Assembly (NCBI GenBank): GCA_049314555.1
Contig: JBMOEW010000007.1
Coordinates: forward strand, 1-64,000
Direction of reading: 5' to 3'
Length of the DNA stretch: 64,000 bases
Source of the DNA: REEB509 sp049314555
Lineage (GTDB): Bacteria > Pseudomonadota > Alphaproteobacteria > Caulobacterales > Aquidulcibacteraceae
Shown here: positions 26,433-34,730 of the stretch, in pieces
How the letters are laid out: each line of letters begins with the position of its first letter
How positions within the stretch are numbered: the first letter of the stretch is position 1
Program-made: the position numbers and the translations under genes
The notes under the pieces: model-generated
Databases searched by the model: none
What the model saw: the letters and a program-made list of their open reading frames with translations, nothing else
Told to the model about the DNA's origin: nothing

Positions 26433-26634
26433 AGGTGTCTGCGCACGTGGTTCACCTGTTGCCCCAATCCTGCCGCGCGGGTGGGCTACGACTCAGGCTA
26501 CGGTTGCTTGCTCGCAACTCCCCCCTTGACGGGCTTCCTATATATACGGGGAGCCCTTTTGAAACCGGGACCGACTTTGCTGCGTATAGTGGGAAGTCAA
26601 CACCGCTCAAGAGGGGCTGAAGGGGAACACATCC
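26433..26634 (+). promoter_or_regulatory. Leader/promoter region of rpoH (first copy)
   Basis: About 200 bp without a gene. It contains an A/T-rich block CCTATATATA (26537-26546), striking against the GC-rich background, with CTTGAC 8 nt upstream and TTGAAA at 26559-26564. No pair has canonical spacing for sigma-70 or RpoH, so I cannot name the promoter. AAGGGGAA provides the ribosome site before ATG 26635. Confidence 0.4.
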
Positions 26635-27540
26635 ATGGCGTCCACTGCCCTCACCATTGCACTTTCGCCCGAACAGGGCCTGCAGCGCTATCTGTCGGAA
26701 ATTCGCAAGTTTCCGATGCTGCACAAAGACGAAGAGTTCATGCTGGCCAAGGCCTGGCGCGAGCACGGCGACAGCAAAGCTGCCCATAAGCTGGTGACGT
26801 CCCACCTGAGATTGGTGGCGAAGATCGCCATGGGCTACCGGGGCTATGGCTTGCCGATCGGTGAGGTGATCTCGGAAGGCAATGTGGGCCTGATGCAGGC
26901 GGTGAAGAAGTTCGAGCCGGATAAAGGCTTTCGCCTCGCCACCTACGCGATGTGGTGGATCCGCGCGGCGATCCAGGAATACATTCTGCGCAGCTGGAGC
27001 CTCGTAAAAATGGGCACGACGGCCGCGCAGAAGAAGCTGTTCTTCAACCTGCGGCGGATGAAGGGCCAGATGGCCGCACTGGAGGAAGGCGATCTGCGCC
27101 CTGAGCACGTGGCCACGATCGCCACAAAGCTTGCGGTGACGCATGACGAAGTGATCAGCATGAACCGGCGGATGTCTGCGCCGGATGCTTCGCTGAACGC
27201 GCCGCTTGCCTCCGACAGCGAAAGCGAATGGCAGGACTGGCTGGCCGACGAGCGCACCGAAACCCAAGAAGACACCGTCGCGCACTCGGAGGAGTACGGC
27301 GCGCGGATGGGCCTGTTGCAGACCGCGATGGCGGAGCTGAATGACCGCGAGCGGCGCATCATCGAAGAGCGGCGCTTAAAGGATGAACCCGCCACGCTCG
27401 AAGAATTGTCCCACGAATTCGGCGTTAGCCGGGAACGGGTGCGCCAGATCGAAGTGCGGGCGTTTGAAAAGCTGCAAAAGGCGATGAAGAAGGCCGCCTT
27501 CGATGGGGGCCTGATGGGCGAAGAGGAGGCCGCCGCTTAA
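26635..27540 (+). CDS. rpoH: RNA polymerase sigma-32 factor (first RpoH copy)
   Basis: Heat-shock-type sigma factor of 301 residues that directs RNA polymerase to stress promoters. Region 2 has GNVGLMQAVKKFEPDKGFRL and TYAMWWIRAAIQEYILRSWSLVK, including the core and -10 binding helices. The RpoH box follows (AAQKKLFFNLRRMK). Region 4 contains SRERVRQIEVRAFEKL. A second RpoH lies 2 kb away on the opposite strand. The hairpin at its stop codon probably ends the transcript. Confidence 0.96.
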   Translation: MASTALTIALSPEQGLQRYLSEIRKFPMLHKDEEFMLAKAWREHGDSKAAHKLVTSHLRLVAKIAMGYRGYGLPIGEVISEGNVGLMQAVKKFEPDKGFRLATYAMWWIRAAIQEYILRSWSLVKMGTTAAQKKLFFNLRRMKGQMAALEEGDLRPEHVATIATKLAVTHDEVISMNRRMSAPDASLNAPLASDSESEWQDWLADERTETQEDTVAHSEEYGARMGLLQTAMAELNDRERRIIEERRLKDEPATLEELSHEFGVSRERVRQIEVRAFEKLQKAMKKAAFDGGLMGEEEAAA

Positions 27541-27548
27541 GCGGCCTC
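27526..27548 (+). terminator. Hairpin overlapping the rpoH stop codon
   Basis: An 8-bp inverted repeat (GAGGCCGC and GCGGCCTC) with a 7-nt loop spans the TAA stop and the first bases after it. It is followed by CCCTTTGC, so the T tract is poor. It separates rpoH from the convergent Yip1-family gene. Confidence 0.45.
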
Positions 27549-27576
27549 GCCCTTTGCGGTAATCACCGTTTCAGCC

Positions 27577-28797
27577 TTATGGCGTGGTGACCAGCTGTTC
27601 GACGCGGGCAACGCCGACTGCGTCAATCGCAGCACGCAGTTGCTCGATCGTGGTGCCGCCGGACCCATCGGCGCTGATCGCTGCGCCGTTTTGGGTGAGG
27701 ATTGCGAGGGTTGCCGTGTTGGCGGCGCGATCGACCTCTTCAGAGACGGTGCGGCCGCTTTCCGTGCGCACGCGGGCGTAGCCGTTGGCATCCTGGCGAT
27801 TGCCCTGCACGCCAAACGCCGCCGCGACGCCACCCAAGCCACCCAGAGCGCCCATATGGGTGACGGAGAGCTCTATGCGCCGGTCGCCGTTGGCGTAAGT
27901 CGCGGAGGCGGTTGCCATGCCCATCATGGCCTCACCGCCGCTGCTGGCGGTTTCGGTGCGGGCAAAGCCGCCGGGCAGCGAGGCAGGCAGCAGGCCTTCG
28001 AGGGCTGCCAAGTCTACTGTGGCTGTGCTGGTTCCGGCACCACCAGTCGTTCCGGCGGAGATGCCGGCGGCGGCGTCTTCCATTTGTTTTGTGGCGCGCT
28101 CCAGATCGCTCACATCCAGGGTGGAGCCGCCGGGAAGGGTAACCGACACATCGCCGCCGCTGTCCGACACGTTGGCGTGCTGGGCCGCAAAGCCGCTGAG
28201 CCGCGAGCGAATTTCACTGGTGATGGACCCGATCACGATCGAGGCGATGATCATCAAGATCAACAGGCTGACGAAATAGCCAACGCGGCTTTTGTCTGGG
28301 GTGCCCATCACGCGCGGCAAGCCCAGATACAGGAGCACGAGTGAGTACAGGCCCAATAGGGTGAGAATGCCCAACGGCGGAAAGATCATCAGAGCACCGG
28401 ACAAAATCCCGGCAGTAGAGGCGTAGGCGGCGAGCTTATGCCCCTGGATCGGTTCCTAGCGCGAGGCAAAAGTAGGCGCGAGGGCGTTGGCGATCACGCC
28501 CAGCACGAACACGCTGCCGACGGTCAACGCGGCCTGGACCAGCCCGCCCACCAACGAGGACACAAATGGGGTGCGCACATAAAACCCAAACGCACCAAGT
28601 CCAAACACCGAGAAGCCGATCGCCGCGCACACCGCGGCCAAGGCCGCCAAGGGGGCCACATAGCCAAGGTAGAGCTTGTCGAGGGCGTTGGGCTCTAGGT
28701 TGATCCGATCCCATTCCTCCTTCGGCACCAGGAGGATGTTCTTGATCCGCTCGAATACGTTGGCGGTTTGGGATTGGGTTGGCTCGGTCGCATTCAT
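27577..28797 (-). pseudogene. Yip1-family membrane protein interrupted by one in-frame TAG
   Basis: Two open segments in the same frame form one Yip1-domain protein. The first (28797 to 28459, 113 codons) holds the N-terminus (VFERIKNILLVPKEEWDRI) and the first two to three hydrophobic segments. An amber codon at 28456-28458 follows FASR. Translation would continue as EPIQGHKLAAYASTAG, then the typical Yip1 ending LLGLYSLVLLYLGLPRVMGTP. No frame change is needed, so this is a single nonsense base, a sequencing error or readthrough. After the Yip1 domain a roughly 190-residue Gly/Ala/Ser/Thr-rich extension continues, which is unusual. Internal initiation at TTG 28404 or ATG 28389 could give a C-terminal fragment. 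Confidence 0.75.
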
Positions 28798-28869
28798 CTG
28801 CGGTCCCCCTGTTGGGTCGAAGCGTGCGCGACCCTAGCCCAGCGCGCGATAGCGGCCAAGCCTCAACGC

Positions 28870-28898
28870 TTGCCGGGCGACGCGGAAACCCCTACCTG
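28870..28898 (+). promoter_or_regulatory. Possible promoter of tRNA-Arg
   Basis: TTGCCG (28870-28875) and TACCTG (28893-28898) are separated by 17 bp, and the -10-like element is 13 bp before the mature tRNA. The spacing is ideal but the boxes are only partial matches. Confidence 0.35.
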
Positions 28899-28911
28899 GG
28901 AGGCCGCGCGA

Positions 28912-28988
28912 GGCTCCGTAGCTCAGATGGATAGAGCTGCTCCGTCCTAAGGAGAGGGTCGGGGGTTCGAATCCCTCCGGGGCCGCCA
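28912..28988 (+). tRNA. tRNA-Arg, anticodon CCT
   Basis: A 77-nt cloverleaf is readable. The seven-pair acceptor stem is GGCTCCG with CGGGGCC (one G-T pair). The D arm contains TAGCTCAGATGGATAGAGC and the anticodon loop is GTCCTAA with anticodon CCT. The T arm has the GTTCGAATC core and the CCA end is encoded. The first anticodon-stem pair is a G-A mismatch. It reads the rare AGG codon. The final A of CCA is also the first base of the following ATG. tRNA 3' ends are frequent integration sites for mobile elements. Confidence 0.95.
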
Positions 28989-29485
28989 TGCGCGAGCGCG
29001 GGGCTTGGGTGTGGGTTCAGGATGCGCTTGTGTCTGAAGGGTTGGCTTTAGTGCGGCCGCGGCGCGACAACGCTGCGCGGGTGCAAGACCTGTTGCGCGC
29101 TGAGCGAAGCGCGCGGGCTGCGCCTTTGGGGGTGTCGGGCGATCCAGCTGGGCGGGTGCGCTCGGTGGACGACTTGATTTTGGAGGCAGCTGTTCTGCCG
29201 GAACGCTGCGCGGACGGGCCGTATCTTGTGGTGCGCGGGGTTGTTGACCATTTGGCTGTGATGGATCGAGCCATGTACCTCAACTTTGGCCCGGCGGGCG
29301 ATGAGGCGCGCGATCCAACCTTACGGATCGACCCGCGGGATGTTGGGCTTTGGTTGGCACTGGGGCTGACGCCGCAGCGTTATGCCGGTCAAAGCGTGGA
29401 GGCGCGGGGCAAGGCCAGCGCACGCGGCGGGGCCCTGCTGTGCATTGAGCATCCGGCGGCAATACCGATCCTGTCTGATCGTTAA
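28988..29485 (+). CDS. Thermonuclease (SNase)-like protein, N-terminally truncated
   Basis: A 165-residue product resembling the C-terminal half of alphaproteobacterial thermonuclease-family proteins. Near its start, WVQDALVSEGLALVRPRRDN matches the SNase ending where the enzyme normally has VAEGLARV. A later strand region ends in MYLNFGPAGD, as in the family's YLNFG.DW motif. The catalytic N-terminal part of the SNase fold, with its Arg and Asp/Glu residues, is missing because the frame begins at the tRNA CCA. ATG 28988 overlaps the tRNA; GTG 29009 is an alternative. It is likely an inactive remnant or an unusual short gene. Confidence 0.6.
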   Translation: MRERGAWVWVQDALVSEGLALVRPRRDNAARVQDLLRAERSARAAPLGVSGDPAGRVRSVDDLILEAAVLPERCADGPYLVVRGVVDHLAVMDRAMYLNFGPAGDEARDPTLRIDPRDVGLWLALGLTPQRYAGQSVEARGKASARGGALLCIEHPAAIPILSDR

Positions 29486-29507
29486 CGGGATCCAAGCCGG
29501 GAGTGCG

Positions 29508-30395
29508 TTAGCTTTCAACCAGCCCGGCCGCCACCGGGTCGCCCACCTGGCGCAACAGTGACGCGCGGAGCTTCTTGAGCGCGTGGTGTTCGATCTGGCG
29601 GACGCGCTCTTTAGAAATCCCCAGCCGTTTGCCAAGGCTTTCCAGGGTGACACCCTCATCCTGCAGGCGGCGTTCGCTGATGATGATCAGTTCGCGCTCG
29701 TTCAAGTCCTTGAGGGCGGTGGCAACCCAGTGGGCGCGCTTGGCCCCATCATGGGACTCCATCACCACTTCTTCCGGCAACGCGCGTTCATCGGCCAGCA
29801 TGTCTTGCCATTCGGCTTCGCCGGCCTCGGCCATGGGCGCGTTCAGCGAGCGGTCAGCCGCGGACAGGCGCGAGGCCATCGCGTCCACTTCGGCCTCGTC
29901 GACGCCGAGCTTGATGGCGACCGCCAAGCGATTTTCGGGAGACATCGTCGCGTCGCCCACATCGTTGATCAGGGCGCGCATGCGGCGCAGGTTGAAAAAC
30001 AACGCCTTTTGGGCAGCGGTGGTGCCGGTGCGCACGATCGACCAGTTGCGCAAGATGTAATCCTGGATGGAAGAGCGGATCCACCAGGAGGCATAGGTTG
30101 AAAACCGCACCAGGCGCTCTGGCTCGAAGCGGGCGGCGGCCTGCATGAGGCCAACGTTGCCCTCCTGCACCAGATCGCTCATTGGCAGGCCGTAGTTGCG
30201 AAACCGCGACGCCATGGACACCACCAGACGCACATAAGCGCTGGTGAGTTCGTGCAGCGCGCGCTCGTCATGTTCGTCGCGCCAGCGGCGGGCCAAGTCC
30301 AGCTCGTGCGCCTGCTCAAGCAACGGGGCCTTCATTGCCTGCTTCACGAAGCGCCGGGCACCGCGCTGAAGCTCTGCCGTTTCTGCCAATGGCAT
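29508..30395 (-). CDS. rpoH: RNA polymerase sigma-32 factor (second RpoH copy)
   Basis: A second heat-shock-type sigma factor, 295 residues. Region 2 reads LVQEGNVGLMQAAARFEPE, then TYASWWIRSSIQDYILRNWSIVRTG, and the RpoH box follows (AAQKALFFNLRRMR). Region 4 has SKERVRQIEHHALKKL. The two copies differ throughout region 1 and the C-terminus, so they are paralogues rather than a recent duplication. In other alphaproteobacteria a second RpoH responds to oxidative or photo-stress; whether that holds here is inference. ATG 30395 is chosen because GGGAGA lies upstream; ATG 30428 is in frame. It lies downstream of carD, separated by a terminator. Confidence 0.95.
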   Translation of the reverse strand: MPLAETAELQRGARRFVKQAMKAPLLEQAHELDLARRWRDEHDERALHELTSAYVRLVVSMASRFRNYGLPMSDLVQEGNVGLMQAAARFEPERLVRFSTYASWWIRSSIQDYILRNWSIVRTGTTAAQKALFFNLRRMRALINDVGDATMSPENRLAVAIKLGVDEAEVDAMASRLSAADRSLNAPMAEAGEAEWQDMLADERALPEEVVMESHDGAKRAHWVATALKDLNERELIIISERRLQDEGVTLESLGKRLGISKERVRQIEHHALKKLRASLLRQVGDPVAAGLVES

Positions 30396-30564
30396 CAGTT
30401 GTCTCCCGCCGCTCAGACGGCCACGCATTCACTGCGTGGTCACTACCCTTTACGGTTGGGTCGCAAGTTGGATCACACCCGCAAAAGGAGCAAGACAAGA
30501 TTTTGGCATCACGAGCACGTGATAACAGCTGATGGGTGGGGAAATATGTCGCATGCGGCATAAG

Positions 30565-30588
30565 AAAAGGGGCACGAAGGCCCCTTTT
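30565..30588. terminator. Rho-independent terminator after carD
   Basis: A 9-bp inverted repeat AAAAGGGGC / GCCCCTTTT with a 6-nt loop gives a stem flanked by A and T runs on both strands. It lies 27 bp beyond the carD stop, before the second rpoH. Confidence 0.85.
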
Positions 30589-30614
30589 CGCAGATTTGGT
30601 CGCTACGTGCTTGA

Positions 30615-31139
30615 TCAGGCAGCCACTTTTTTTGCGGCGAGCGACTTGGAAAGCTTCACCAGCGCGTCTTCGCGCGCGATTTGCTCCACCGCAGCCAATT
30701 CCCGCGCCATCCGGTCCAGGGCTGATTCATACAGCTGGCGCTCGGAATACGATTGTTCAGGCTGATCGCCGGCGCGGTGCAGGTCGCGCACAACTTCCGC
30801 GATCGATACCAAATCGCCGGAGTTGATCTTTGCTTCATACTCTTGAGCGCGGCGCGACCACATGGTGCGCTTCACCCGGGCACGACCTTGCAGGGTCTTG
30901 AGGGCTTCGTTGACGATGTCAGAAGAGGCCAATGCCCGCATGCCGCAGGAGCGCGCCTTCGCGGTGGGGACGCGCAGCGTCATTTTGTCCTGCTCGAAGG
31001 AGATCACGAATACTTCCAATTCCAAGCCTGCGACTTGTTGCTTTTCCACTCCCATGACACGCCCCACACCGTGGGCGGGATAAACAATGTGGTCGCCGGG
31101 CTTAAAACCCGTCGAGGACGTCGCGGCTGTTGTGGTCAT
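30615..31139 (-). CDS. carD: CarD family transcriptional regulator
   Basis: RNA-polymerase-binding regulator of 174 residues that stabilises open promoter complexes. The N-terminal CarD/TRCF domain begins FKPGDHIVYPAHGVGRVMGVE and continues through VFVISFEQDKMTLRVP. The C-terminal helical DNA-binding part has the conserved WSRRAQEYEAKINSGD and LYESALDRMARELA segments. ATG 31139 gives the expected N-terminus. In alphaproteobacteria carD is commonly found next to fdxA, as here. Known members control rRNA and stress genes; the local targets are unknown. Confidence 0.95.
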   Translation of the reverse strand: MTTTAATSSTGFKPGDHIVYPAHGVGRVMGVEKQQVAGLELEVFVISFEQDKMTLRVPTAKARSCGMRALASSDIVNEALKTLQGRARVKRTMWSRRAQEYEAKINSGDLVSIAEVVRDLHRAGDQPEQSYSERQLYESALDRMARELAAVEQIAREDALVKLSKSLAAKKVAA

Positions 31140-31400
31140 TTCGTGGTCCCTGTGCAGATCCCAACAAGAAAAAGGCCCCACACCCTGCGCGACACCCTGG
31201 ACAGACGCCGGGATCAGCGCAATCGACATAATAGACGAGGCAATCGGCTATTCCAAAACCCGGACGCCGCACAGCTCACCATCACGCTCGAGGTGGGACC
31301 TTGACGCCAAGGGCCCGCCTAGCGGCGCGCTCCTCAACGATGTCTTCACACTATCACAACACCGTCACTAAAGGAAGGGGTAGCGGGCCTGTCGGCGCGG
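31140..31400 (-). promoter_or_regulatory. carD upstream region
   Basis: About 260 bp between carD and fdxA with no supported gene. Near carD, on the minus strand, two copies of CAGGGTGT lie 12 bp apart, followed by GGGGCCTTTTTC. A promoter for carD is expected here, but no clear boxes are visible. Confidence 0.3.
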
Positions 31401-31742
31401 TCAGGTTCCTGTCCCCGGCTTGTCGGAGAAATATTTCTCAAACTTGCCCTTTTCGTCGCGGAAGTTATCCGCGTCAGCGGGGGCTGTGCCTTTGCGGGTG
31501 ATGTTTGGCCACACCATCGCGAAGTCTGTGTTGACCTTCAGCCATTTACCGGAGGGATCGTCTTCTGTATCTGGCTTGATCGCGTCGACGGGGCATTCGG
31601 GTTCGCAAACGCCGCAGTCGATGCACTCGTCTGGATGGATGACGAGGAAGTTTTCCCCCTCGTAGAAGCAGTCCACGGGACAGACCTCAACGCAATCCAT
31701 GTACTTGCACTTCACGCATGCGTCGGTGACGATGTAGGTCAT
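31401..31742 (-). CDS. fdxA: Seven-iron ferredoxin
   Basis: A 113-residue electron carrier with one [3Fe-4S] and one [4Fe-4S] cluster. Cys ligands are in DACVKCKYMDCVEVCPVD and then CIDCGVCEPECPVDAI, the FdxA pattern. The ATG at 31742 gives the standard MTYIVTDACV start; the upstream frame is inside the S4-protein gene. It follows the helicase and S4 genes at 55 bp on the same strand and precedes carD. Physiological partners cannot be told from the sequence. Confidence 0.96.
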   Translation of the reverse strand: MTYIVTDACVKCKYMDCVEVCPVDCFYEGENFLVIHPDECIDCGVCEPECPVDAIKPDTEDDPSGKWLKVNTDFAMVWPNITRKGTAPADADNFRDEKGKFEKYFSDKPGTGT

Positions 31743-31797
31743 CGGCGTCCCTTTTTGCCCACGGAAACAGCTTTCGCAGCAAGACATGGCTGCGTCG

Positions 31798-32115
31798 TCA
31801 GGTCTCGTCAAGCAGACCTGTACTGTGGCGATAAAGCGCGCGGGCCTCGGCGGGAGGGCCACGGCGCACGCCGAAGCCAAGCACCTCGACGGCGTGGACC
31901 TGGCCGTCAGGGGTGGCAAACACCAACACATCCCCCATCTGGACGCTGAACGCGGGCTTTTCAACGCGGCGCGGCGGGGTGGCGCGGCCTACCCTGACTG
32001 CGCCCGCAGCAACCGCGGCGGCGGCGGTCGTGCGGGACTTGAAGAAGCGGGCGCGCCAGAGCCAAACGTCCAGCCGGACGGGCGGCGGGGCTTGAGCCCC
32101 GGACGGCCCAGTCAC
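31798..32115 (-). CDS. S4-domain RNA-binding protein (HslR-like)
   Basis: A 105-residue protein with one S4 RNA-binding domain near residues 12-60: VRLDVWLWRARFFKSRTTAAAAV and AVRVGR. Relatives such as HslR (Hsp15) bind free 50S subunits carrying nascent chains. The GTG start overlaps the stop of the helicase gene as GTGA, so it is coupled to it. The S4 signature is clear, while the Hsp15-like role is inferred. Confidence 0.9.
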   Translation of the reverse strand: MTGPSGAQAPPPVRLDVWLWRARFFKSRTTAAAAVAAGAVRVGRATPPRRVEKPAFSVQMGDVLVFATPDGQVHAVEVLGFGVRRGPPAEARALYRHSTGLLDET

Positions 32116-34634
32116 GGCTCGTCACCGGCGGGCACGGCAAACAACTGTGACAGGGCCGCAAACGGGCTTGATTGGGAGCGCGCTGGGTTCGCGGTGGCGC
32201 GGTGTTTGGGGGGGCTGCGCTTTGGGCCTTTCCATTGGCGCTCGGCTGCGGGATCTGGTGACGATGCCTGGCGAAAGCCGATGGCGCGCAGCAACGGCTC
32301 GCCCATGCTTTCAGCAAGGCCTGCTGCTTTGGCAAGGGCTGCGGGGTCGACTGATGCCTTGGCGTCGATCGCGGCGAAGGCACCATTTGCGAAGCGCTCC
32401 AAGCGGTCGATCGCCACGATCCATTCCCCGATTGGGCGAAAGCCGCGGGCAGCATAGTCCTGCCAGGGCCGCGCGGGGGCCCCACGGCGCGCGCTACCGG
32501 TGCGAGGTGGCTGCCAGGGTGGGTTTTCGCCGGGCTGGTTGAGATCGCGCAATTGGCACCACAGGGCACTGGCTGGCCCTTGCGCCAGTGCTGGCACAAA
32601 CACCGTCAAGCGCCCGACCCGCACACCGATGCGTCGCATAATGTCGCGATCGCTCTTGGTAAGACCTACGAGCAACTCTTCTACGCCTGGACGATCCACT
32701 GCGCCTGCCCCTTCCAGCAGCCGAAAGGCCAGACCGCGGGCCGCGCTCGACAGGTCTTTGTCGTTTTGCGCGCGGACAAGATCGGTCAAGGGGCGCAAGC
32801 GGGATTCGATATGCTGTTTGAGCCAGGCGGTGAGGTGGTCTTTGGCTGCGGCCTGGGCGCGGGGATCGCCTTGGATGCCACCCAACAGGCGAAGGCGCGG
32901 CTTGAGCGGGTCTGGCCCTGGCAGAAGGGCTGCCATCGCCACGCCTTCCACCCGCAGGCGGGCATCGCGGGAGAGGGTCAGGCGCTGCGCCTTTGCAACC
33001 GCCCAAAGCCTGCGGGTGACTTCCGCGCCAAGGGCGCGTTCGGCCGCATTGCGCACGGCGCGTCCCTCGCGACCGAGGGCCGCGGGATCCGGTTTGAACT
33101 CCAGGCCGATCAGGCGACCCACGAAATGGCCCTCTACCTTAACCGCGCCCGCTTCATCGACGTGGGCGTCGGCGATGTCTTCGCGCTTCAAGCCGCGCAT
33201 CAGGGCACTTGTGCGCCGATCAATAAAGCGCTGCGCCAGGGCTGCGTGCAGGGCATCGGAGAGCTTGTCTTCCACCATCCGGGTCTGCTCGCGCAGGGCG
33301 GGCGCATCTTGCAGCCAATCGGCGCGGTTGGCGGCGTAAGTCCAGGTGCGAATGTGGGCGACGCGGGACTGGAGGGCGTCGAGGTCGCCGTCCATGCGGT
33401 CCAGGTGATCGACTTCGCGGTGGGCCCAATCGGAGGGGATGCGCCCGCTGCGCGACAGCAAATAGCCAGCGATACGGCCGACAAGGCGGGCGTGTTCGTC
33501 GATGGTCACTTTGCGAAAATCGGGCATGAGGCAGGCATCCCAAAGGCGGCGCACGTTGGCTTGGCCTTTGGCGCGGTCCATCAGGTCCTGGTCGTCGGTC
33601 AGGCGCTTGAGGGTCAGTTCGTCGGTTGCGTCACGCACGCGCGACAGGCCCGCCACCTCTGGGGGTTGTTCGAGGCTCGCGATCAAGCCAGGGACGGTGT
33701 CGAAGGCAAGATCGGCATTGCGCCATTCCACCGCCACTTCCGGTTCAAAGGCGTGCTCGGTGATGCGGGCGACGGTTTCTTGTTCCAAAAGCGGGCAATC
33801 GCCGCTTTCGCCAAAGGTGCCGTCGGTGCGATAGCGACCGGCGCGCCCGGCGATCTGGGCGATTTCGGCGGCGCGCAGGGGCCTTGACCGTCTGCCGTCA
33901 AACTTTTGGCGGCTGGCAAAGGCGACGTGATCGACGTCCATGTTCAAGCCCATGCCGATGGCATCGGTGGCGACCAGGAAATCCACCTCCCCGCTTTGGT
34001 AAAGCTCCACCTGGGCGTTGCGGGTGCGGGGGGAAAGTGCGCCCATCACCACCGCCGCCCCGCCGCGCTGGCGGCGGATCAATTCGGCGATCGCGTAAAC
34101 CTCGTTGGCGGAAAACGCGACGATAGCGGTGCGGCGGGGCAGTTTGGTGAGCTTGCGGGGTCCGGCGTAGCTCAAGGTGGAGAGGCGTTCGCGGTAGATG
34201 ATCTCGGCCTCTGGCACATGGCGGCGGATCATGGCGCGCATCGTGTCTGCGCCCAGAAACAGGGTTTCGTGCAGGCCGCGGGCATGAAGCAGGCGCTGGG
34301 TGAAGACGTGGCCACGGTCTGCGTCGGCGCAGAGCTGAATTTCATCCACCGCCAGGAAGGCTGTGCGCCGCTCCAGCGGCATCGCTTCCACCGTGCAGAC
34401 AAAATAGCGCGCGGTTTCTGGGGCGATGCGCTCTTCGCCGGTGATCAGGGCTGCCGCCTTTTGCCCCTTCTCGCGGACAATCTTGTCATAGACCTCGCGG
34501 GCCAAAAGCCGCAGCGGTAGGCCGATCATCCCGTCATGATGGCCCAACATGCGCTCGATCGCGTAGCGCGTTTTGCCGGTGTTGGTTGGGCCAAGGACCG
34601 CGGCGATGCGGCCCTGGCTGTCGTTTGAGGCCAT
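32112..34634 (-). CDS. Suv3-like superfamily 2 helicase
   Basis: An 840-residue helicase related to mitochondrial RNA helicase Suv3 and its alphaproteobacterial homologues. Motif I is LGPTNTGKT (about residues 14-22) and motif II is AVDEIQLC, a DEIQ box. TLFLGAD is a motif III-like segment, and the C-terminal RecA domain has VATDAIGMGLNMDVDHVAF and QIAGRAGRY (motif VI). A long C-terminal part follows with the Suv3-type RPSDWAH-like region. ATG 34634 follows AGGAGTG; in-frame earlier starts exist at 34664 and 34724. It heads a run with the S4 and fdxA genes. Confidence 0.93.
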   Translation of the reverse strand: MASNDSQGRIAAVLGPTNTGKTRYAIERMLGHHDGMIGLPLRLLAREVYDKIVREKGQKAAALITGEERIAPETARYFVCTVEAMPLERRTAFLAVDEIQLCADADRGHVFTQRLLHARGLHETLFLGADTMRAMIRRHVPEAEIIYRERLSTLSYAGPRKLTKLPRRTAIVAFSANEVYAIAELIRRQRGGAAVVMGALSPRTRNAQVELYQSGEVDFLVATDAIGMGLNMDVDHVAFASRQKFDGRRSRPLRAAEIAQIAGRAGRYRTDGTFGESGDCPLLEQETVARITEHAFEPEVAVEWRNADLAFDTVPGLIASLEQPPEVAGLSRVRDATDELTLKRLTDDQDLMDRAKGQANVRRLWDACLMPDFRKVTIDEHARLVGRIAGYLLSRSGRIPSDWAHREVDHLDRMDGDLDALQSRVAHIRTWTYAANRADWLQDAPALREQTRMVEDKLSDALHAALAQRFIDRRTSALMRGLKREDIADAHVDEAGAVKVEGHFVGRLIGLEFKPDPAALGREGRAVRNAAERALGAEVTRRLWAVAKAQRLTLSRDARLRVEGVAMAALLPGPDPLKPRLRLLGGIQGDPRAQAAAKDHLTAWLKQHIESRLRPLTDLVRAQNDKDLSSAARGLAFRLLEGAGAVDRPGVEELLVGLTKSDRDIMRRIGVRVGRLTVFVPALAQGPASALWCQLRDLNQPGENPPWQPPRTGSARRGAPARPWQDYAARGFRPIGEWIVAIDRLERFANGAFAAIDAKASVDPAALAKAAGLAESMGEPLLRAIGFRQASSPDPAAERQWKGPKRSPPKHRATANPARSQSSPFAALSQLFAVPAGDEP

Positions 34635-34730
34635 GAGCGGTGGACACTCCTTGGCTGGTGACATCGGATGGGTTGGGGGATTTGTCCAGAGCTGCGTGAA
34701 CCAGATCAACTGAAACAAATACATACCAGG

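Noticed and set aside
26525..26546. Canonical RpoH promoter before the first rpoH
   Set aside because: The -35-like CTTGAC and CCTATAT boxes are only 8 nt apart, far too close for either sigma factor.
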